13,928 nt of DNA, taken from contig JAEPNS010000053.1 in assembly GCA_017643325.1 (NCBI GenBank), forward strand, positions 1 through 13,928. The letters are read 5' to 3'. Each line of letters opens with the position of its first letter. Position 1 is the stretch's first letter. The stretch comes from Alphaproteobacteria bacterium. GTDB taxonomy: Bacteria > Pseudomonadota > Alphaproteobacteria > UBA6615. The position numbers were made by a program, and so were the translations under genes. Under the pieces are notes generated by a model, which saw only the letters and a program-made list of their open reading frames with translations, was not told where the DNA came from and did not search any database. Shown here in pieces: positions 6,773-13,521 of the stretch.

Positions 6773-7655
6773 CGGCTTCCGGCATCTCGGTTCGCGGGCC
6801 GCGAGACGGTGCCTTCTGGCCCCTTTGTCCCAGTTCCGTGACCCGCGCCTCGATGTCTTCCGGCCCGCACGGCCATCGGATGGCGGCATCGAACCCCGGC
6901 ATGTCGTCGAGCCGGTCCATTCCGTGCATCGATGGCGGGATCATCAGCACTTTCGGATAGGGCGCATCGCGCAGCAACCGCACGAGAAGAGGAGCCTGCA
7001 CATCCAGTGTGTTGAACGAGACGAGCAGCACGTCAGGCGCGAGGCTGCTCTGCGAGTCGATGAACTGCTTGCCGCTGTTCATCTCGATCACCCGGTGGCC
7101 GCGCGATTCCAGGGCTGTGCGTATCTCCCGAAGGTCAAATTCGTAATCCGCAACCGCCACGATTGTCATGGCGGGCGCGTTCGCGGGCGCGGTTTCCGTC
7201 TGTGCGGAGCCCGCATCGTCGTCGGCTGGTGCAAGCGCGCGGTAGAGCCGGATGAGCTGCTGCTCCTTGCGCTCGTTCATCCGGTTGACCTGTCGCAGCC
7301 GGGATTCGACCGTCACGAGCAGCATCTCGAAGTCGACGGGCTTGGTCAGGTAATCGTCGGCGCCGAGGCGCTTGCCTGCGATCACGTCCGTCCGGTCGGC
7401 GAGCGCCGAAAGGAAGATGAACGGAACATCGTCATGCTCGGGGTGGTTGTTCCGCAGGGCCGTCAGCAGTCCGAACCCGTCCATGTCTGGCATGTTGACG
7501 TCGCACAGGACGAGGTCCGGCGATGTCTCCAGGATCGCGGCAAGGCCCGTGCGGCCGTCGGACGCCTGGGCCACGTCGTAGCCGGCATCCGACAGCTCCT
7601 CGGAGATGTCATCGCGGATCTCGTCCTCGTCCTCAATGCACAGAATCTTGTTCAT
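6744..7655 (-). CDS. Response regulator with receiver and degenerate second receiver
   Basis: A 303-residue protein. Residues 1-120 form a complete CheY-like receiver with acidic pocket E8/D9, phosphoacceptor D52 in LCDVNMPDMDG, S83 and K105 in YLTKP. A charged linker follows. Residues about 161-280 look like a second receiver fold (MTIVAVADYEFDLREIRTAL onward), but the phosphoacceptor position reads VLLVSFNTLD, so the key aspartate appears replaced. No DNA-binding or enzymatic output domain is present, which suggests protein-protein signalling. ATG 7655 has GGAG 8 bases upstream and starts 22 bp after the kinase stop, so the two form one operon and a cognate pair. The 3' end overlaps the convergent gene by 29 bp. 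Confidence 0.9.
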   Translation of the reverse strand: MNKILCIEDEDEIRDDISEELSDAGYDVAQASDGRTGLAAILETSPDLVLCDVNMPDMDGFGLLTALRNNHPEHDDVPFIFLSALADRTDVIAGKRLGADDYLTKPVDFEMLLVTVESRLRQVNRMNERKEQQLIRLYRALAPADDDAGSAQTETAPANAPAMTIVAVADYEFDLREIRTALESRGHRVIEMNSGKQFIDSQSSLAPDVLLVSFNTLDVQAPLLVRLLRDAPYPKVLMIPPSMHGMDRLDDMPGFDAAIRWPCGPEDIEARVTELGQRGQKAPSRGPRTEMPEAAIRAVTRAS

Positions 7656-7677
7656 GGCTGCGTCTCCAGGGCAGGGC

Positions 7678-10062
7678 CTACGCGGCGGCAGTTTCCGGTT
7701 CGTGCGGCAGGTCGGCCCGGGGGACGGTGGGTTGCCGGGTGGGCAGCGTCACGTGAAAGACCGTGCCCGCCCCGACCTGGCTCTCCACGTCGATCGTGCC
7801 GCCATGCAGGACGACAAGGTCGTGTGCGAGGTTCAGCCCGATCCCCGTGCCCGGAATCCCCTCGGAGGTCGATGCGCGAAAAAACCTGTCGAACAGTCGG
7901 TCCAGATCCTCCGCGGGGATGCCGACGCCGTTGTCGGCGACCGAGATGCGGATCAGCTCGGGTGCGAGCGATTGCCCCGTCACCTCGATCCTGGGGTTCC
8001 GGGGCGAGTACTTGGCGGCATTGCTCAGCAGGTTGGTGAACACCTGGTCGAGCAGGGCGGGATCGCCTTCGACCGATCCCGGCAGATCTTCGAGATCGAC
8101 CCGGAGATCGAGTGTCTCGGCGAGCTCGCCCTGACGTTCGCAGACCGATGTGACGAGTGCGGCGAGATCAACGGGCTCCGATTTCATGCGGATCCGCCCC
8201 TCATCGAGACGGGACGCTGAGAGCGTACTCTCGATCAGGCAGAGCATGCGTGCGACCGCGCCCCGGATTCGCGAAACCCGCTTGCCCAGTTCGTCCGGGG
8301 CGATCTTGCCCTGTCGCCGTTCGATGCGTTGCGCCGCCCCGTCGATGATCGCGAGGGGAGTCCGGAACTCGTGGCTCGCCATCGAGACGAACTTTCGCTG
8401 GAGGGCGTTGAACTCCTTCTCGTTGCGCAGGGCGGCCTCGAGTTGTGATGCCTGCTCCCGAACCTCCGCCGTCCGCGCGCGCACGGCGTCCTCGAGCTGG
8501 TCGCGGTGCTCGCGGAGTTCGGCCTGCGTTCGGCGCAGCTGCTCCACGCGCGACTCGAGCTGGCGTTCTTTATCCACGAGCTCGGCCTCGGCCCGTTTGC
8601 GCTCGCTGATGTCGCGCGCGATCACGGCGACGCCGCGTGGCGTGCCGTCGGTTTCGCGCAGGATGGAGAAGCGGAGCGACACGTCGATCAGGCCGCCGTC
8701 CTTGCGGCGGCGCACCGTTTCGTGGGGGGGCAGGTGCTCGCCGGCGAGGCTCCGGCGGAGCAGGCTCTCGGTCTCGTTCTCGTAGCCGTCCGGGGCGACA
8801 AGGGAAATCGAGCGACCGACGATCTCGTCGGTTGAATAGCCATACAGCCTCTCGGCGCCCCTGTTCCAGCTCGTAACGATTCCGTTCCCGGACAGGGTGA
8901 GGATCGAGTCCGCGGACTGCTCGACAATGTCGGCCAACTCGCCGAGCCGTGCTTCGGCGTGTCGCCGCTCGGCAATCTCGGCCTGCAGCGGCGACGTGAT
9001 GGCGCGCTGCAGGAACCAGCCGGCCACCGCGGCCACGAGGCTCGCGGCGATCACCGATGCAATGGCGAACCATTTGGTCCGGCGGAGATCGGAGAGGCGC
9101 TGGTCCAGGATCCGGAAAACCTCGGGCACGATCTCGTCGAACAGCGCCAGCGTGGCATCGATGGAGGAACTGCCGAGCCGGAATATCTCCTCGGGGCTTC
9201 CGCTCAACTCGCCCGACGCGATCATGGCGTGGAATGCGTTGGTGTCGCGCTCGAAGACCTCGAACATGGCCGCAAGGTTCCGTGCGATCTCCGGATCCTC
9301 GTTCACGGCCGTGTTGTAGCCGTAGAAGAGATTGTCGTGTGCAAGCGTGAGCGCCCAGTCGTCGACACTGAGTTGCTTGTGTTCTTGGAGACTCGGCGCG
9401 TCGCCGCGCGACACGATACCGTACGCGAGAGAGCGGACGGAATTGAGCTGCGCCACCATGCGCGGCAACTCGTGGATAATCAGCCGCGTGAGGTGTGTGG
9501 TTTCGAGCGAATTGTCGAGTTCGAGATTCGCCGTGTTGCCGATATGGCGGAAGAGGGTAACGAGCGCGTCCTGGATTTCGTCGTTCGCGGCTTCGGTGCC
9601 TTGCGAGAAGTCGTGGTGCAGGTCGTGATCGACACCCTGCCAGACACTTCGGATGGCCTTGAGGTCACCGAGCACCTGGAACGGATCGCCGTCCGACTCC
9701 GCCCGCGCGATCAGCTGCTCGAGACTGTGTCCGATCCGGCTGACCGTTTCGGTCAGCTCCGCGCCAACGGCCGCCCGGTGACCATCGGGCATGGCGGCCG
9801 TATGTTCTCCGGTGGCGTTTCCCGCGCGGCGCAGATGGTCTGCATGCTGGTGCAGGGCAGCGTGCGCGGGAACGAGCTCGAGCAGTTCGCGCAGCTCGAC
9901 GAGATACCGGATCCCCGCGATTTCGGTTTCCGCGATCCGGATCTGGCGGTTTCGTTCCTCGACGAGGATCAGCAGGAAGACGACCAGCGGAAGCAGAAGC
10001 ACGAGCGCGGCGAGAAAAAGCCGCGAGCCCAGCCCGATTTTCAGATGCGCCTGTTCGCCCAT
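7678..10062 (-). CDS. Membrane-bound PAS sensor histidine kinase
   Basis: A 794-residue sensor kinase. TM1 is at about residues 12-34, and a long mostly helical periplasmic sensor spans about 35-330. TM2 is about 331-352. A PAS/PAC domain follows at about 376-490 (DSILTLSGNGIVTSWNRGAE ... RDISERKRAEAE), then a coiled coil at about 490-555. The HisKA dimerisation domain has phosphoacceptor H564 in SMASHEFRTPL. The HATPase domain shows the N box (NLLSNAAKYS), G1 (DNGVGIP), F box (LFDRFFRA) and G2 (GTGIGLNL), all intact. It should autophosphorylate and pass phosphate to the receiver protein encoded 22 bp downstream. The ligand is unknown. ATG 10062 fits a short cytoplasmic N-terminus, though the ribosome site is weak. 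An upstream inverted repeat at 10126-10142 may be regulatory. Confidence 0.93.
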   Translation of the reverse strand: MGEQAHLKIGLGSRLFLAALVLLLPLVVFLLILVEERNRQIRIAETEIAGIRYLVELRELLELVPAHAALHQHADHLRRAGNATGEHTAAMPDGHRAAVGAELTETVSRIGHSLEQLIARAESDGDPFQVLGDLKAIRSVWQGVDHDLHHDFSQGTEAANDEIQDALVTLFRHIGNTANLELDNSLETTHLTRLIIHELPRMVAQLNSVRSLAYGIVSRGDAPSLQEHKQLSVDDWALTLAHDNLFYGYNTAVNEDPEIARNLAAMFEVFERDTNAFHAMIASGELSGSPEEIFRLGSSSIDATLALFDEIVPEVFRILDQRLSDLRRTKWFAIASVIAASLVAAVAGWFLQRAITSPLQAEIAERRHAEARLGELADIVEQSADSILTLSGNGIVTSWNRGAERLYGYSTDEIVGRSISLVAPDGYENETESLLRRSLAGEHLPPHETVRRRKDGGLIDVSLRFSILRETDGTPRGVAVIARDISERKRAEAELVDKERQLESRVEQLRRTQAELREHRDQLEDAVRARTAEVREQASQLEAALRNEKEFNALQRKFVSMASHEFRTPLAIIDGAAQRIERRQGKIAPDELGKRVSRIRGAVARMLCLIESTLSASRLDEGRIRMKSEPVDLAALVTSVCERQGELAETLDLRVDLEDLPGSVEGDPALLDQVFTNLLSNAAKYSPRNPRIEVTGQSLAPELIRISVADNGVGIPAEDLDRLFDRFFRASTSEGIPGTGIGLNLAHDLVVLHGGTIDVESQVGAGTVFHVTLPTRQPTVPRADLPHEPETAAA

Positions 10063-10125
10063 GTCCGCGGATGACTCCGTCTGCCGACAGCCTTTCGGCC
10101 TGGCACGGGAGTGTCCGGGGGCGAG

Positions 10126-10142
10126 GTTAACCGCAGCTTAAC
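10126..10142. promoter_or_regulatory. Inverted repeat upstream of the histidine kinase
   Basis: GTTAA-CCGCAGC-TTAAC lies 64 bp upstream of the kinase start in the 110-bp gap after the GDSL hydrolase gene. It reads both as a 5-bp-arm inverted repeat and as TTAAC direct repeats 11 bp apart, the helical spacing common for transcription-factor sites. The role is a guess; the neighbouring response regulator has no DNA-binding domain, so another protein would have to bind. Confidence 0.3.
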
Positions 10143-10172
10143 GTCGGGTGGCCAACGTTCGCGATTGCGTGA

Positions 10173-10820
10173 TCAGTCCGTGTCCTCGAACCAGCTTCGC
10201 CAGGCCGGCCAACCGGCCAGCTGTTCGGCGATCAGCGCGTAGCCTTCACCGACCGCGTGAACGCCGTCACACGCGCGCTGGTGGCGGTCCCAGTCCGGGT
10301 TTGCGGAAAGGGATTCGTAGAGGTCCAGGTACGGGATCCCGAGCTCGTCGCACAGTTCCGCGTAGCCGGCATTCAGCGATGCGGTGCGTGCCGTGTCGAA
10401 GTGGTAGGCGATGCCGTTCGGAAATACATACGGTTGCATGTCGTCGACGGTTGGAATCGGGCCCAGCATCAGGGTCGGCAGCCATTCCCGCGCGGCGCCG
10501 AGGATGTCGCGTGCATTCGCGATCGACTGCGCTTCGGGAACGCGCACGCCGACGCCCAGTTCCTCGGCCGTGTCGTTCACGCCGAACGAGAATACCAGCC
10601 GCCCGTTGACGTGATCCGGCAGCCGGACCGCGCACTCGCTGCGCCAGCGCGGCGCGATCATCTCGCTCGTGTCGCCGCGCACGCCCATGTTGTAGAGCGT
10701 GACGTCATGGCCCCGGCGGGTTTCCGCGACACAGACCTGGCCCGGCCAGCCGAGAAAGCCGACATCGCCGCTCCCGACCGTGATGCTGTCGCCGACAAAG
10801 CAAATCCGAAGTGTGGCCAT
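10173..10820 (-). CDS. GDSL/SGNH-family hydrolase
   Basis: A 215-residue cytoplasmic SGNH hydrolase, with no signal peptide. Block I is FVGDSITVGSGD with nucleophile S12. Block II is the glycine in NMGVRGDTS. Block III is FGVNDT with the oxyanion asparagine. Block V is CDGVHAVGEGY with D185 and H188 completing the triad. The family hydrolyses esters, thioesters or acetylated sugars; the substrate is not evident. ATG 10820 has GGGAG 8 bases upstream. The open frame continues upstream to 11195, but that part covers the repeat module and the divergent gene and is not coding. It is upstream of and codirectional with the kinase (110-bp gap), so it may belong to the same unit. Confidence 0.9.
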   Translation of the reverse strand: MATLRICFVGDSITVGSGDVGFLGWPGQVCVAETRRGHDVTLYNMGVRGDTSEMIAPRWRSECAVRLPDHVNGRLVFSFGVNDTAEELGVGVRVPEAQSIANARDILGAAREWLPTLMLGPIPTVDDMQPYVFPNGIAYHFDTARTASLNAGYAELCDELGIPYLDLYESLSANPDWDRHQRACDGVHAVGEGYALIAEQLAGWPAWRSWFEDTD

Positions 10821-10858
10821 TTGAGTTTCTCCCGGTCCCTGTAGGCTGCACTTCATTT

Positions 10859-10887
10859 TTGCATTCCGCCGGCCCCGGGGGTAGCGT
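10859..10887 (+). promoter_or_regulatory. Candidate promoter for the exported-protein gene
   Basis: TTGCAT (10859-10864), a 17-nt spacer and TAGCGT (10882-10887) have sigma-70 geometry, though the -10 is a poor match. The same geometry recurs in the second copy. RNA would start near 10894 and meet the hairpin about 50 nt later. The weak -10 suggests an activator or a non-standard sigma factor. Inferred from spacing and repetition only. Confidence 0.45.
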
Positions 10888-10913
10888 GCACGAAATTCAG
10901 GATCAGACAGTTG

Positions 10914-10943
10914 CGCCCGCCGGCACCGCCCGGCGGGCGTTTT
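10914..10943 (+). terminator. Intrinsic-terminator-like hairpin before the exported-protein gene
   Basis: CGCCCGCCGG (10914-10923) pairs perfectly with CCGGCGGGCG (10930-10939) around a 6-nt loop and is followed by TTTT (10940-10943). It stands between the candidate promoter and the gene, with AGGAG beginning 11 nt after the T run, so it would act as an attenuator for 10966-11310. Confidence 0.7.
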
Positions 10944-10965
10944 CATTTCCAACAGGAGAACAGCC

Positions 10966-11310
10966 ATGATGATGCCAGCTCCCTTGAAAAAGCTCGCCCG
11001 CGCCCTCGCGGCCTGTGCCTTGCTCGCCGGCGCCGCGACCGCCAGCGGGGCGGCGGCGGAGACACGTCTTTCAGCCGCCGGTTGCGGGGATCGCGCGGCC
11101 ATCGTGGAGCGCTTGGCGTCCCAGTATGGCGAGCACCCGGCGGCCTTCGGTCTTGCCGATTTCGGCCATGTCGTCGAACTGTTCATTGCGACCAACGGCG
11201 GGACATGGACGGTCCTGGTCTCTCGGGCAGACGGCGTGAGTTGCCTGGCCGCAGCCGGCCGTGACTGGCAGGGAGTCTCGACGCGCCGCGACAGCGGTTC
11301 CGACAGCTAG
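10966..11310 (+). CDS. Small exported hypothetical protein
   Basis: A 114-residue protein with a Sec signal peptide (MMMPAPLKKLARALAACALLAG...), predicted cleavage after ASGAAA (residue 31). The mature ~83-residue domain holds two cysteines, C40 and C93, likely a disulfide, around VVELFIATNGGTWTVLV. It resembles, from memory, an unnamed small periplasmic family common in alphaproteobacteria, with no known function. ATG 10966 has AGGAG 7 bases upstream. It is flanked on both sides by copies of the promoter-hairpin module, so it appears to be an independent transcription unit, like a phage moron or inserted cargo gene. Confidence 0.8.
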   Translation: MMMPAPLKKLARALAACALLAGAATASGAAAETRLSAAGCGDRAAIVERLASQYGEHPAAFGLADFGHVVELFIATNGGTWTVLVSRADGVSCLAAAGRDWQGVSTRRDSGSDS

Positions 11311-11393
11311 CGGCGTCCGCCACGGTTCGCTTTATTCGATATCTGCTCGGCGACTTGCGCGGCGCCACTGGCGCCACGGTTCGCCTCGCAGCC
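11311..11393. other. Intergenic stretch with hairpin and short direct repeat
   Basis: No gene is seen between the exported-protein stop and the second module. GGCGCC-ACT-GGCGCC (11361-11375) can form a 6-bp hairpin without a T run. GCCACGGTTCGC occurs at 11319-11330 and again at 11373-11384. A weak terminator for the upstream gene is possible. Confidence 0.4.
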
Positions 11394-11405
11394 TGCACTT
11401 CAATT

Positions 11406-11434
11406 TTGCGAATTCGGTTGCACACCGCTACGGT
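11406..11434 (+). promoter_or_regulatory. Candidate promoter for the terminase genes
   Basis: TTGCGA (11406-11411), 17 nt and TACGGT (11429-11434) repeat the geometry of copy 1. A start near 11441 would give a leader of about 50 nt up to the hairpin. It is the only promoter-like element seen before the terminase pair. Function is inferred. Confidence 0.45.
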
Positions 11435-11460
11435 GCACGAAATTCAGGATCAGACATCTG

Positions 11461-11490
11461 CGCCCGCCGGGGTTCTTCCGGCGGGCGTTT
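11461..11490 (+). terminator. Intrinsic-terminator-like hairpin before terminase genes
   Basis: CGCCCGCCGG (11461-11470) pairs perfectly with CCGGCGGGCG (11478-11487) around a 7-nt loop, followed by TTT-C-GTTT. It ends 18 nt before the terminase small-subunit start, so transcription from the module's promoter must read through it. Confidence 0.65.
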
Positions 11491-11508
11491 CGTTTCCGGG
11501 AGGTGGAG

Positions 11509-11991
11509 ATGACGGGACGAATGGACATGACGCCGCCGAAGCGGTCCTGGAACCGGACCACGCCGCGCATCAACAAGGCGCTCCGGAGCCGCTTTCTGGA
11601 GACGCTGCTGGAGACCGGCAACGTCAGCGCGGCAGTGCGTGCGTCGGGCGTGCACAGCGACCGCTGGTACCGGTTGCGCCGGACGGACCCGGCCTTCGCC
11701 GAGGAGTGGGCGTTCGCGCTTGACCAGGCCATGGACATGCTGGAGGCCGAGGCGGTGCGGCGCGGCGTGACGGGGTGGCAGGAGCCGGTCTTCTACGGCG
11801 GCAAGCAGGTCGGCAGCGTGACGCGCTATTCCGACCGCCTGTTGCTCTCGCTCCTGAAGGCGCACCGGCCCGAACGCTACGGCGACCGGGTGGGCGTCGC
11901 CGTGACGAGCGACCTGCGCTCGCTGCTCGACGAGATCGGGGAGGAGGATGACGCCGGCCCCGTGATCGAACATGACCCCGGCGACAATTGA
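11509..11991 (+). CDS. terS: Phage terminase small subunit-like protein
   Basis: A 160-residue protein with an N-terminal homeodomain-like helix-turn-helix at about residues 26-58 (FLETLLETGNVSAAVRASGV then HSDRWYRLRRTDPAF). A helical middle and the tail pattern RYSDRLLLSLLKAHRPERYG are characteristic of TerS-like proteins, which recognise viral DNA and hand it to the large subunit. ATG 11509 has GGAGG (11499-11503) 5 bases upstream; a GTG at 11503 overlaps that site and was rejected. The end overlaps the large-subunit start by 20 bp, giving translational coupling. The promoter-hairpin module lies immediately upstream. Confidence 0.82.
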   Translation: MTGRMDMTPPKRSWNRTTPRINKALRSRFLETLLETGNVSAAVRASGVHSDRWYRLRRTDPAFAEEWAFALDQAMDMLEAEAVRRGVTGWQEPVFYGGKQVGSVTRYSDRLLLSLLKAHRPERYGDRVGVAVTSDLRSLLDEIGEEDDAGPVIEHDPGDN

Positions 11992-13480
11992 CCGCCTTCG
12001 TTCCCGGCGCTGGCGGCTCGACAATCTCTACCAGGTCCGCGACGCGTACGGACGTCGTGTGCAGTTCCGCATGAACCGCGTGCAGCGCCGCCTTTTCGAG
12101 AACCGGCACAACCTCAACCTGGTCCTGAAGGCGCGTCAGCTCGGGATGACGACATTCATCCAGCTGCTGATGCTGGATACCTGCCTGTTCAAGCCGAACA
12201 TGACCGCCGGCACGGTCGCGCACACGCTGCACGATGCGGAGACGATCTTCCGGGACAAGATCCGCTTCCCCTACGAGCATCTGCCGTCCGAGATCAGGCG
12301 GGCGACGCCGGCGGTGACGGATTCGGCGCGTGAGCTGGCCTTCGCCAACGGCTCGCGGCTGCGCGTCGGCACGAGCCTGCGTTCGGGGACCTACCAGTAC
12401 CTGCATATCTCCGAGCATGGCGCGATCTGCGCGCGCTACCCGGACAAGGCGGCGGAGATCCGCGCGGGCGCGCTGAACACGGTCCATCCGGGCCAGACGA
12501 TCTACATCGAAAGCACGGCCGAGGGCCGGGAAGGCGACTTTCACGACTTCTGCCAGGCGGCGATGCGCCGGGCCGCCGAGGGCCAGCCGGAAACGGCGCT
12601 CGACTTCCGGTTCCACTTCTTTCCCTGGTGGGAGAATCCCGGCTACGTCCTGCCGCCGGCGGGCGTGCGGATCGGGGCCGGCCTCGAGGCCTATTTCGAA
12701 CGGCTGGATGCCGAGGGGATCGTGCTGTCGCCCGGCCAGAAGGCCTGGTACGCCCGCAAATCCGAGCAGCAGGGAGACCGCATGATGCGCGAATTTCCCG
12801 CCACCCCCGAGGAGGCCTTCGCGGCCTCCAACGAGGGCGCCTATTTCCGGCGCGAGATGGCGCGTGTGCGCGCGGAGGGCCGGATCTGCGTGGTGCCGCA
12901 CGAGCCGGGCCTGCCGGTCAACACCTTCTGGGACCTGGGCATCAACGACAACTGCGTGGTCTGGTTTCACCAGCGCGCGGGTCGAGAGGACCGGTTCATC
13001 GACTACCTCGAGACGAGCGGCGACGGCTTGCCGGAGATCGTGCGCGCGCTGCGCGCGAAGCCCTACACCTACGCCACGCATTGCCTGCCGCACGATGTCG
13101 AGGTCCGCGAGCTGGGCACCGGCCTGTCGCGGCGGCGGATGCTGGAGGACCTTGGCGTGCGGCCGGTCCGTACCGTGCCGCGCACGGCCGATATCGGCGC
13201 GGACATCCAGGCGGCGCGCAACGCGCTGGCCCGCTGCTGGTTCGACGCGGCGCGCTGCGAGGCCGGGCTACGGCACCTGGACGGCTACCGCCGCGAATGG
13301 GACGGGCGCGCTGGCGTCTGGAAGGACCGCCCGCGCCACGACGCAGCGTCCCACGCGGCCGACGCATTCCGCATGTTCGCGGTGGGGTTCCGGCCGGAGG
13401 TGGATGCGGCGCGGTTCCCCGAGACGGTCGGGATGGACTGGGACCCGCTGTCGGGCGGGCAAACGGATCGTAGGCAATGA
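11972..13480 (+). CDS. terL: Phage terminase large subunit
   Basis: A 502-residue DNA-packaging motor protein. The N-terminal ATPase shows the TerL Walker A variant KARQLGMTT (residues 53-61) and a Walker B-like ISEHG with catalytic E148. The C-terminal RNase H-like nuclease domain begins with FWDLGINDN (D321), has LPHDVEV in the middle, and ends with RHDAASHAADAFR (D457, D464), so the metal-binding acids look intact. The length is normal for a full subunit and there is no frameshift. Translation starts inside the small-subunit gene (20-bp overlap), without a clear ribosome site. The expected portal, protease and capsid genes do not follow; a hemolysin III-type gene starts 41 bp later. Confidence 0.93.
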   Translation: MTPATIDRLRSRRWRLDNLYQVRDAYGRRVQFRMNRVQRRLFENRHNLNLVLKARQLGMTTFIQLLMLDTCLFKPNMTAGTVAHTLHDAETIFRDKIRFPYEHLPSEIRRATPAVTDSARELAFANGSRLRVGTSLRSGTYQYLHISEHGAICARYPDKAAEIRAGALNTVHPGQTIYIESTAEGREGDFHDFCQAAMRRAAEGQPETALDFRFHFFPWWENPGYVLPPAGVRIGAGLEAYFERLDAEGIVLSPGQKAWYARKSEQQGDRMMREFPATPEEAFAASNEGAYFRREMARVRAEGRICVVPHEPGLPVNTFWDLGINDNCVVWFHQRAGREDRFIDYLETSGDGLPEIVRALRAKPYTYATHCLPHDVEVRELGTGLSRRRMLEDLGVRPVRTVPRTADIGADIQAARNALARCWFDAARCEAGLRHLDGYRREWDGRAGVWKDRPRHDAASHAADAFRMFAVGFRPEVDAARFPETVGMDWDPLSGGQTDRRQ

Positions 13481-13521
13481 GTTGAAGCCCGGCCGGGACG
13501 CTCCGTAGGATCGGCGGCGTG

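Larger units (their letters stand above)
10847..10943 (+). repeat. Repeated promoter-leader-terminator module, copy 1
   Basis: This module matches 11394-11490. Block A, TGCACTTCATTTTTGC (10847-10862), differs by one base from copy 2. A 19-nt interval of unrelated sequence but identical length follows. Block B (10882-10909) begins TAGCGT and contains 24 bases (10886-10909) identical to copy 2. After two differing bases comes TGCGCCCGCCGG, which starts the hairpin. Conserved ends around a length-conserved, sequence-free spacer are what a promoter would show. Confidence 0.85.
11394..11490 (+). repeat. Repeated promoter-leader-terminator module, copy 2
   Basis: Second copy of the module at 10847-10943. 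Block A is TGCACTTCAATTTTGC (11394-11409). The interval of 19 nt has the same length but different sequence. Block B starts TACGGT (11429) and includes the 24 bases 11433-11456 identical to copy 1. The hairpin stem arms are also identical, with a different loop. In this copy the spacer adds a CACCG-CTA-CGGTG inverted repeat (11422-11434). Confidence 0.85.

Noticed and set aside
10847..10862. Sigma-54 promoter (TGCAC...TTGC)
   Set aside because: The spacing between the GC elements is about 2 bases too long and the GG of the -24 element is missing in both copies.
10821..11195. Upstream extension of the hydrolase frame
   Set aside because: It crosses the repeat module and the divergent exported-protein gene. 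The family N-terminus and a good ribosome site are at ATG 10820.
11428..11454. Nine-codon antisense peptide MSDPEFRAP in the repeat
   Set aside because: Copy 1 has CTG instead of ATG and reads on without the stop, so the peptide is not conserved; conservation fits DNA or RNA function better.
11624..13093. Minus-strand 489-codon frame
   Set aside because: It lies opposite the terminase genes, whose motifs are intact; its translation is low-complexity Arg/Ala/Gly.
2736..13480. Complete prophage bounded by tRNA-Pro
   Set aside because: No integrase, no duplicated tRNA 3' end, and no portal, capsid or tail gene visible; only a reduced or satellite element can be argued.
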